From: Saprospiraceae bacterium
GTDB lineage: Bacteria > Bacteroidota > Bacteroidia > Chitinophagales > Saprospiraceae
Direction: 5' to 3'
Length of the DNA stretch: 60,469 bases
NCBI GenBank assembly: GCA_020631355.1
Contig: JAHDHL010000028.1
Coordinates: 1 to 60,469 of the forward strand
The position numbers were made by a program, and so were the translations under genes. Below are positions 47,001-59,000 of this stretch, in pieces (position 1 is the stretch's first letter; the number at the start of each line of letters is the position of its first letter). A model generated the notes under the pieces. The model was not told where the DNA came from and searched no databases. It saw nothing but the letters and a program-made list of their open reading frames with translations.

Positions 47001-50000
47001 GCTCCAGTGGCACCAGTGTTCCAAGTATAAGTGTAGTTACCTGAACCGTTAGCAGCTGTTGCTGTCAATGATCCATTTGCTTCATCACATGTAGGATTCA
47101 CTTCAGAGATCGTTACGGTCAATGGAGATTCAGATGTGATTTCCACATCCAATACATTGATACAACCCTCATCATCCGTTACTGTTACTTGGTATTCGCC
47201 AGCTGTCAATCCTGTTGCAGTTGCAGTTGATTGACCGTTGCTCCAAGCGTAAGTCAAACCAGCAGGAGATACTGTAGCAGTACCATCAGCAGCTTCACAA
47301 GTAGCAGGTGTCACTTCAGAGATAGATGCATCAGGACCATCAACATTACCGACTACGAATGTTTCGATAATCTGACAAGCAGGATTAGCAATCTCAGTAA
47401 TGGTTACCATGTAAGTACCAGCAGTCAATCCAGATTGGGATGGACTATTATCAGCACCTACAGGCATATCCCATGCGAAGTCATATAGATTCTCATTCTG
47501 AACAAGGTTGATGGTTGCGGAACCATTATCCTCATCACAATTCGCTTCTACTACTACGATATTCTCTACCTCAGGTCCCACGCATGGTTCTGGTGTACAA
47601 TTACCAGGCATGATGATAAGACCATTAGCGATAGCTTCACATTCGTTAGCATCAGTAACGGTAAGGTTATAAGTACCTGCATCCAAATCAGCTTGGTCTT
47701 CTTGGTCAGAAGTGAATCCTCCTGTACCTGTCCAAGCAAATGTATATGGAGCGGTACCACCTGTCACTGTGATTTCGATTCCACCGGCAATGATGGTTTC
47801 ACCCTCACAAGATTCGTCTGTTACCTCAACTTCGATATCGATTGCAGTTGGCTCGGTTACGGAGAAGCATTCCTCACCTGCGATACAATCGTCAGCATCA
47901 GTAGCTATGATACAGTAGTTACCTACACCTAACATTCCGTTAGTTACCACATTACCAAGTTCATTATAAATCTCAACATCGAATACGTTCTCAGGTGTCA
48001 CGGTAAATTCTACCATAGCATCCTCATCACCGATACAGCTTACTGTTGGTGTATTCGTAATTGTGATGATAGCAGGTGTAGCCACATCATCCATCAATGT
48101 AGTGGTCTCAACAATTTCACAACCTGAGTTATCATCCGTAACCGTAACATTGTACACGCCAGATGCTAGGTTATCGATTGTTGCTCCAGTTGCTCCATTG
48201 CTCCAAGTGTAAGTGTAGCTACCAGTACCATTAGCTGCAGCAGCAGTCAATGAACCATTGGACTCACCACAAGTAGGATTCACAGCAGTAATTGTTACTG
48301 TCAATGGATTCTCACTTGGTACTTCAACCTCATACATATTCGGACAATCAGGAGCAGATGGATCTGTTACTGTTACTTCATATGTACCAGCTGGAACACC
48401 AGCCAATGTTGCACCTGTATCATTGGTAGACCAAGTATAATCGAATCCTGCAGGAGTCATTGTGATGGAACCGTTAGGAGTATCACAATTAGCAGGAGTC
48501 ACACTTTCTACCTCAGCAACAGGACCATCAACATTACCTACGGTAACTGTCTCAGTAGTTGAACATGATACGTCCACTGGATCTGCAATCGTTACGGTGT
48601 ACGTACCAGCAGCAACATTCGTTTGAACATTACCATTCGGTAATCCACCAGACCAAGCAAATACATAGTCAGCTTCATCCTGTACTAGGAATATGGTGAT
48701 GGTTCCATCAGCATTACCACAAGTGGCATTTTCAGTCACCTCACTCAACACCTCTGGTTGCTCACAAGAACAAGTAGCAGGAAGTACATTCAGATTATTC
48801 ACGATGGCCTCACAACCATTTGCATCCGTTACAGTCAAGTCATAAGTACCAGCATCAGCTGATGCCAAGTCTTCAGAAACTGCTCCGTTAGACCATACAT
48901 AACTGTATGGAGCTGTTCCTCCTGTCACTGTTACCTCGATTGAACCAGCAACAGTCACGTTATTATCATCACAAGATTCATTAGATACTTCAACATCTAC
49001 GGTGATAGCGGTTGGTTCAGTGATTACCACACACTCATTCGCTACGATACAATCATCTGTATCTTTCACTTCCACGCAGTATTCACCTGCACCCAATGTA
49101 CCATTCGTTACCTCAGCACCATTGGCATCCGTAATGATGGATGAATATCCAGCAGATGGTGTGATTGTTATTGTCAATGATGCATCTGCATCTCCGATAC
49201 AATCCAATTCACCTGGGATTACGACTACTGTTGGTGGATTAGCAACATCGTCAGTCAAGACGAATACTTCCTCTACAATACAACCTGTTACTACGTCAGT
49301 AGCAGTTACGGCATATGTTCCGGAAGCCAATCCAGTTTGGGTAGCACCCGTAGCTGGGATACTCCAGATATATTCGTAAGTACCAGATCCATTGGAAGCC
49401 GTAGCTGTCAATGAACCGTTGGACTCACCACAAGTTGGGTTCACAGCTGTGATATCCAACTGAAGTGTATTTTCTTCAGTTACCTCAGCCATGAATACAT
49501 TCTCACAAGTAGGATCAGCAGCATCCACAACTGTTAGGAAGTAGTTGCCAGCAGCTACATTGGATAATGTAGGACCATCAGTCATTGCAGCATCAGACCA
49601 TTCGTAGATATAATTACCTGCAGTACTTGGAGTGAATGTAGCTGAACCGTCAGTCAGGTCACAAGTAGCAGGAGTGACGGTGATATCACCCTCAGGACCT
49701 CCGATTGTACTTATTGCAAAGTCAGTTACAAGTACACAAACTCCTTGTGAAATGGTTACGGTATAACTACCGGAAGCCAATCCAGTCTGTGTAGCACCTG
49801 TTCCACCATTACTCCATTCGAATGTGTAATCTGCTTCATTCTGTACCAATGTAATGGTAGCAGTACCTGTAGCCAATCCACATTCGGTACCTACGATCAC
49901 CGTATTCTCAACTTCAGCAGTTTCACAAGGCTCACAAGTTGCATTCCCAACTTCCAATCCATTGATTGCATTCGTACAACCGTTGAAATCGGTGATGGTT

Positions 50001-53000
50001 ACGCTGTATGCACCATCTGCCAAGCCTACTTGGTCTTCATCCGTAGAACCGTTAGACCATGCGTATGTGTAAGGAGGTGTACCACCAGTCACATCGATAT
50101 CGATAGCACCTGGAGTAACTGCTCCGTTCTCATCACAATCCTCATCCGTGATTTCGAATCCTACCTGAGTCAATTCCGGATCGACTACATCGAAACAAGC
50201 CTGTCCGATGATACAATCATTCACATCTCTAATAATGATACAGTAGGAACCAGCGGAAAGGTTATTATTGAATACCTCATTTCCATTAATATCTATGATG
50301 GTTTCCGTATCACCGATATCAGGAGTCACAGTGTAGTCAACAAATCCATTCGCATTACCAACACAATCCAACAATACAGGATCGTTGTTGATGGTTACTA
50401 CTACTGGATTATCCACATCATCCTCAAGGATGAAGTCTTCCATTACCTCACAACCTGTAGTATTATCAATTACAAGTACACTGATGTTACCAGAAGCCAG
50501 GTCTGTAACCGTATTACCTGCAACAATATTATTACCATTGATGGTCCATACATAAGTATAGTCACCTGACCCACCAGTTGGAGTTACCTCGGCAGTACCG
50601 TTGGACTCACCACATGTTGGGTTGATGGTAGTAATCATCATGATTTCCAATGGATTTTCCTCAGGAATCACAACGTCGATGATATTCGGACAATCAGGAG
50701 CGGCAGTATTGGTTATTGTTACGGTGTAAGTACCAGCAGTCAAACCTGTCTGGGTAGCACCTGTACCACCATTGGACCAATCGTACTGGTAAGTAGCAGG
50801 AGACAATGTAGCCGCACCATCATTCAAGTCACAAGTAGCAGGAGTGATGCTATCTACGATTGCTTCAGGGCCATCTGCATTACCTATGGTAACATTTACC
50901 GTAATCATACAGGATGGATTAGCAATCTCTACAATTGTTACTACATAACTACCAGCAGTCAAACCTGATTGAGTAGCTCCTGTTCCGCCATTGGACCAAG
51001 TGAATGTGTATAATGCCTCATCTTCAACCAAGTCGATGGTAGCCATACCATTCGCTACACCACAATTAGCATCTACCTCAACCACATCTTCCACTTCAGG
51101 TGGAGTACATGGGTTACACTCATCGATAAGCATCAAGTTATCCGCAACAGCCGTACAGCCATTAGCATCGGTAACTGTAACACTATACACACCTGGTGTA
51201 GTAGTGGACAATGTTGGGTTCGTCGAACCATCTGACCATGCATAATTGTAGAAGCCTGCACCTCCAGTCACATCCAAGGTAATTGTACCTGGGATTGGTG
51301 TTCCATTGGTATTACAATTGATATTAACAATTGCAACTTCCACTTCAATCAAAGTAGGTTCTGCAACATTGAAGCATTCGCTTCCTGCCAAACAACCTGC
51401 ATTATCATAAGCCTCGATACAGAACTCACCAGCGTACAACTGACCGTTCATTACGGTAGTTCCCGTAACTGCATCCACGATAATCGGAGTATATCCCACC
51501 ATTGGGTTCAGTGTGAAGTCAACTGTAGCATCAGCCTCACCCACACAACTTACCATTGGAGTATTGTTGATAGTTACAACTGTTGGAGCTGTATCATCAT
51601 TCAATGTAAATGGTAATTCGAATACACATCCTGTGTCATTATCGGTAACTGTTACCATGTATGAACCTGAAGCCAAACCAGTGGCGGTAGCAGTTGTTAC
51701 TGCTGGGTCATGGCTCCATGCATAAGCATAGTTTCCAGAACCACCAGTTACTGCGATGGTAGCAGAACCGTTGGACTCACCACATGTAGGCTGTACTGAA
51801 TTATCCAATTCAGCTACAAGTGTACCAGGATCTTGTTCGATAACAACAGATTCGTACTGGATACATCCTGAACCGTCGGTGATGGTTACTTGATAAGTAC
51901 CAGCTGTCAAATTCGTTTGTTCGTTACCTGTAGCGCCATTGCTCCACTCATAAGTGTATGTAGCAGGAGTAATGGTAGCTGTACCATCAGCATCCGTACA
52001 TGTAGCAGGAGTCGTTGTGATGGTTACATCTGGTCCATCCAAGTTACTGATGGTTACCATTTCAGTAGTAGAACAATCTGGATTAGCAGTTTCAGTGATG
52101 GTCACTTCATAGTTACCTGCCAACAATCCAGTCTGAGTATCACCGAATGCAGGGATATTCCATTCATAGGTGTAATCTGCATTATCACCTACCATTTCGA
52201 TGGTAGCAGAACCATTTGCGTCACCACAAGTGGCATCTACAATTACTACATTCGCAACTTCGATATCACATTCATCACAATCATCAATAACTGTGATTTC
52301 ATCCAATTCTGCAGTACAACCATTTGCATCCGTTACTGTAAGGCCATATGTACCAGCCTCGATATCATTCAAGTCCATTGAAGAAGCACCATTGGACCAT
52401 GCGTAAGTATAAGGAGCTGTACCACCTGTTACTGACTCAACAATGATATCAATGCTTCCATTGGTACCTTGAGAACAGTTGAATGCGGAAACTTCCAATA
52501 CGATTACGTCTGGTTGGTCGATGGTGAATACTTCACTACCTACCACACAACCATTTGCATCCTCAACAACGATTGTATATGTATTACCTGGAGTCAATGT
52601 TCCATTCACATACATATTACCAATCTCATCTATAATCATTTCATTCAATGGAGTAGCAGCACCATTGTTAGAAATTGTATAATTCACAGTTCCGTCAAAG
52701 TCACCCAAGCAAGCAGCACCTGTAACATCAGTGATATTGACATCTACGGTACCAGAACCGATACCATTCAATGTAACTGCTATCATTTCGCTACAACCCG
52801 TATCCATATCCGTAACCATTACGGTATAGATACCCGGTGCCAATCCTGTTTGACTTGCGTCAGTAGAACCAGTATTCCACAAGTATGAGTAGTTTCCGGA
52901 ACCACCACTTACAGATACACCGATTGCACCATCATTACCATCACAAGTTGGTTCACTGATAATCTGAGCGGATACCATAAGGTCGCTTTCAGATTCAATT

Positions 53001-56000
53001 ACAACCAATACTTCCTCCGGACAACTTGGAGCAGCAGGGTTTGTTACTGTCACCACATACTCACCAGCAGCTAATGTGTTGATGGATGGTGTATTCTCAT
53101 TTCCAGGACCCCAGTTATAGATATAACTAGTAGGCTGGAAGTTAGCGGAACCATTCTCTAGGTCACATGTAGCTGGAGTTGTAGTCAATGTGAATGTAGG
53201 ACCATCCTCATTTTCTACTTCAACCATTACATCCAATGCACATTCAGGACTTCCGAATGGATATATACTTACGGTATAAATACCAGCTGGCAAATCAGAC
53301 TGGGCATTACCCGCTGCATTTGGTGTACCTACATTTGGAGACCATTCAAATACATAACCGATATTTCCACCCGCTACGTTAACCTCAGCATAACCATTAC
53401 TCTCATCACATTCTGCATTGATGATTTCAATATCAGAAATCTCAAATGCTGCAGGAGCAGTAATGTTGATTTGGCCCATTGCTACACAACCGTTAGCATC
53501 GGTAACCATTACCATATGCATACCACCTGTCAACATTGTAGCCGTGGCTGTAGTCTCACCATTATCCCACTCATAAGTGTATGGAGCAAGACCACCGATA
53601 GCTGCAACCATTGCACTACCATCAGCAGTATTGGCACAACTTGGCTTATCCACTAGACTAACAGATACTGTAGGTGGAGTGTAAATCGTGATATTCACAT
53701 CACTTGTTACGTTACAGTCACCAAACTGAGCAGTCAATGTGTAAGTTCCGGCCATATTCGCTGTTGCATCCTCAATAGTTGGATTCTGCTCTGTGGATGT
53801 GAATCCAGCAGGACCAGACCAAGTATAAGCTGTTGCACCATCAGTAGCGGTCAACATGATATCATCACCCTCACAGATTGGTGTATTGGCACCTGCCATT
53901 ACATTATCAGTAGAGATAACTGTTACTTCAGGATTGAATGTAGCACTACAGTACTGAGTCGTACCAGCAATGAATTCATTCACGATCAATTCGTAAGTAC
54001 CTGCATCAGCAGCGGTAGCATTAGGAATTGTAACAGTTGGTGTATTATATACTGTACCATTAGGCGCAGTCCACATGTATGAATCAGCACCAGAAGCAGA
54101 TAATGTCAAGGTTTCACCCTCACAAACTGTAACATCCTCTGGAGCAGTCACATCAATAATAGCATCTATCTGTACATCTACCTGACTTGTAGCCACACAA
54201 CCCTCATCGGATGTAACAGTAACCGTATACAATCCTTGGTCAGCTATTGTGAATCCAGCAATTTCTGGATTAGCAATATCAGAAGTGAATCCGTTTGGAC
54301 CAGACCATGCATAAGTTCCGCCACCTTGTGCAGTCAACTGTACATCACCACCATCACAGATTGGCTCTGTAGTCATGATGGAGATAGTTGGATTTCTATT
54401 CACCTGAACTGATGTAGTCAATACTGTAGAGCAAGCACCATCAGTTACCGTCACTGTATAAGTGTATGGTACAGGAGAGTAGAATCCATTCGTTACTGTT
54501 ATCGAGCTTCCATTATCAATAAATGTACTTGTGCCTTCCCACTCATATGTGGCACCACCAGTAGCAGTTATTGTATAAGGCTCATCCTCACATACTTCTT
54601 GAGGGTCAGAGATTGTAGCCTCGAAACCTTCGTCTATTGTTACATCAACTGAAGCTGTACCTGTACAACCATCAGCATCCGTAGCAGTAACTGTATATGT
54701 TTCCGTTCCTATTGCAATTGCAGCAGCAGTTACTGACTGGCCTGTAGTCTCATTCAGGTTAGCACCTGACCAAGCATAAGTCCATCCAGCATTACCAGAT
54801 GCGTTCAATGTGAAGTCAGAATCCACACATACGCTACCTACAGGGTCGATAGTCACATCTGGACCATCATTCACTACTAGGTCAATGCTGGAAGTACCTG
54901 TACAACCATTTACATCTGTCACTGTCACCACATAGGTATAAGTACCCAATGCAGGTGGAGTTGCTACAACTGACTGCTCATCATCCGTATCCAAACCTTC
55001 TCCTGACCAATCATAGGTCCATGGAGACTGACCAGTTACCGTCAAGGTAGCTGAACTACCCAAACAGATTGGGTCTACTGGTTCGATACTTGGATTCAGA
55101 CCGTCACCTACAAAGATCGTAGTAGTTGCAGTAGCTGTACATCCGTTTGCATCAGTAGCTGTTACGGTATAATCATAAGCACCAGCTGCTGTAACGGTAG
55201 CCGTTACGGACGCACCTGATGTGCTATTCAATTGTGGGCCAGACCAAGTATAGGAAGCAGCACTTCCTGCAGCGATCAATTCGATATCCTCGCTGCTATC
55301 ACATGGTTGGTTACCATCTATCGTTACGGTTGGTAATCCGTTAATGGTCAATACTGCCTCGGCGATTGAGAAGCAACCTGCCTCATTGGTTACTGTCACA
55401 CCATAAGTGTAATCACCAGGAACCAAGTTTCCAGTATTCACAGTAACGACATTACCAGTAGTCGTATTCAATTGTGGGCCGGACCACGCATATGTGCCAG
55501 GTACAGCAGGAACAACGCTCAATACCGCGTCATCACCCATACAGGCTGTACTTGGATCCACATCGATATCAATTTCCGGACCTTCTTCTATTACTTCAAT
55601 TGTGAAGTTAGCAGTTGCCTGACATCCGTTCATGTCAGTTCCTGTTACGCTATAGTTATAAGTACCTAGTAATCCATCAGTATCAATGGTAACTGTAGTA
55701 CCAGAAACATCGGATAGTCCTGTACCAGACCATACATAAGTATCAGCACCTGTGGCAGTAACTGTAACAATCTGACCTGCACAAACAGGACCATCAATAT
55801 CAGTGGATACTGAAACTTCAGGACCTTCGTTCACTGTCAAGTCAATTGATGCAGTGGTTTCGCAACCATTCGCATCTACCAATTCTACAGTATAGGTATG
55901 TGTACCCAGACCAGCATCGGTTGTATTCACGTCCACTGAAGTACCCGTTGTGGATACCAAACCAGGACCTGACCAGGAGTATGTTCCAGCAGGACCATTT

Positions 56001-59000
56001 ACTTCCAAGGTTACTGTCTGACCCAAACAAGCTGGATCAACAGGATCGATTGTGATTGCAGGACCAGGATTCACTACTACTGTAACAGTAGCTGAATTAG
56101 AACATCCATTATTTGCTACACAAGTAACAGTATATGTATAAGTACCAGGAGCCAAACCACTTGCTGTTACATCACTACCTGTGGTATTATCCAAACCTTC
56201 ACCTGTCCAAGTACAAGTACCGTTCAAGCTGGTTGCAGATAGGTTGATTGTTTCTCCCTCACATACCGGATCAACAGGATCAACCCAAACCTCAGGAAGT
56301 GGGAGTACATTAACTGTAACACTAGCAGTAGCATCACATCCGTTCGCATCCTCACAAGTTACTGTAAATGTATATTCACCTGCAGATAGACCTGTAGCTG
56401 TAACCGTAGAACCTGTGAATGAAGTCAATCCATCACCTGTCCAAGTACAAGTACCAGTCGTACCTGTTGCAGTCAATACGATATCTTCACCCTCACATAC
56501 ATCATCCACTGGATTGATACTTACAGTAGGATTCGTGTTCACTACTACATCCACACTTGAAGTAGCAGTACAACCATCAGCATTGGTCAATGTAACCACA
56601 TAAGTATAAGTACCGGCAGTAGCTATTCCACTAACAGAAACCGTAGTACCTGTTGTAGATGTCAAGTTCTCACCTGTCCACTCGTATGTTCCAGGGTCAC
56701 CATTCGCTACTAGATCGAAGCTTTCATTGGTACAAACCGGATCCAATGGAGTGATGGAGACGAATGGTGCATCACCAACCGTTACGGTAACTGTAGCTGA
56801 ATCATCACAGCCATTAGCATCAACCAATGTTACGGTATAGGTATATGTACCTGCATCCAAACCAGTTGCAGTCACTGATTGACCTGTTGTTGAAGTCAAA
56901 CCATCACCTGTCCAAGTGTATGTTCCAGCAGGGCCATTTGCTGTTAGGGTAATATCCTCACCCTCACAGATATCGTCAACCGGATCAATACTTACAGCTA
57001 CACTTTCATTCACTACAACAGTAGTCGTAGCGGTGTTCGTACAACCATTGGCATCAGTCAATGTTACGGTGTAATCATACGTTCCTACAGCCAATCCTGT
57101 AGCAGTTACTGTTGTACCTGAAGTACTGGTCAAGCCTTGGCCAGACCATGCATATTCTCCAGCAGAACCATCAGCAACGATAATAGCATCCTCACCCTCA
57201 CAGATAGGACCGACAGGATCGATACTTACTTCAGGAGTTGGATTCACTGTCAATGTTACAGATGCTGTTGCTGAACAACCGTTTGCATCCTCCAAGGATA
57301 CATTATAAGTATATGTACCGGCTGAAAGTCCGCTTGCAACAACTGTTTGTCCAGAAGTGGTATTCAAACCATCACCTGTCCAAGTGTATGTACCTGCAGG
57401 ACCGTTCACTGTGATTGTTGCACTTTCGTACTCACAGATTTCGTCAAGAGGATCGATACTGATTGATGGTGTTTCATTCACTACCAATGTTGCAGTCGCA
57501 GTCGCATTACATCCTTCAGCATTCGTCAGAGTCACGGTATAATCATATGTACCGGCAGACAATCCACTAACTGTAACTGACTGTCCACTTGTGCTATTCA
57601 AGCCATCACCTGACCATTCATAGATTCCTAGAGGACCGTTAGCAGTCAAGGTAGCAGTTGCTCCCTCACAAATTGGGTCAACAGGATCGATACTTACTGA
57701 TGGTGTAGGATTCACTACCAATGTAGTGGCTGCAGTTGCAGTACATCCGTTTGCATCAGTCAACGTTACTGTATAATCATAAGAACCAGCCGTCAAACCA
57801 CTAACTGTAACGGTCTGAGCATTATTATTATCCAATCCTTGACCAGACCATACATAATCACCCGCAGGACCATTTGCTACCAATGTAGCAGTTGCTCCCT
57901 CACAGATATCATCGACAGGATCGATACTGATTGATGGATTCGCATTCACTACTACTGTAGTAGAAGCTGTTCCGAAGCAACCATTAGCATCGGTTACCGT
58001 TACTGCGTAATCATATGAACCAGGAGCCAAGCTATTGGCTACGGATACAGTCTGACCTGTAGAACTGATTAATCCTAGACCTGTCCACTCATAAGTAGCA
58101 CCTGGCAATTCAGTAGCGGATAAGTCGAATCCTGTACCTTGACATACCGGAGCAACAGGATCGATTGCAACACTTGGGTTTTCATTCACCACAAGATCAG
58201 CAGCAGCTGTATTCGTACAACCATTATCATCCGTTACTGTAACAGTATAAGTGTAAGTATTCGGAGCTAATCCATCAGTACTTACTGTTACTGACTGTCC
58301 AGTAGTCGTATTCAGACCTTGTCCTGTCCACTCATAAGCATAAGCAGGATTTCCATTCGCTAGAATCGTTACATCCACACCTACACATACTGGATCAAGA
58401 GGATCTATAGTTACTTCAGGACTTGGAGTTACTATGATATTCAACTCCGTATCCTTAGTACAACCTGAAGCATCCACAACAGTGAATGTCACTACATATG
58501 TACCAGGAGTACTGGATACGAATGTTGCATCTTCAGTATTATTAGGAGTAATGGTAGCTGTAGCTGGGCTAACTGTCCAGGAATAAGTATATCCAGGAGT
58601 ACCTGCCGTAGCTGAACCATCCAACTGTACTGTCTCATCAATACAAGGCATTGGATCAGAAACCGTAGCATCGATCTCAACCTCGTTGATTACCGTAATT
58701 ACTTGGGTACACTCAGTCATGTTACCACAAGCATCAGAAGCAGACCATGTACGAGTCAATGTATATCCACACTCGATCATTTGCTGAACTTCATTGAAAT
58801 CAACTTCCAAATCGCCATCACAATTATCAACTATGGTCACATCTGCAGGTGCAGGTACTGTTTCGCCATTATTCAAGTTCACGACCAAATCAGCAGGAAC
58901 ATTTTCACATACAGGAGGTGTATCATCACCAACTGTAATGGTCTGGCTTACTTCACTTGTGTTACCACAAACATCAGCAAACGTCCATGTTCTTACCATT

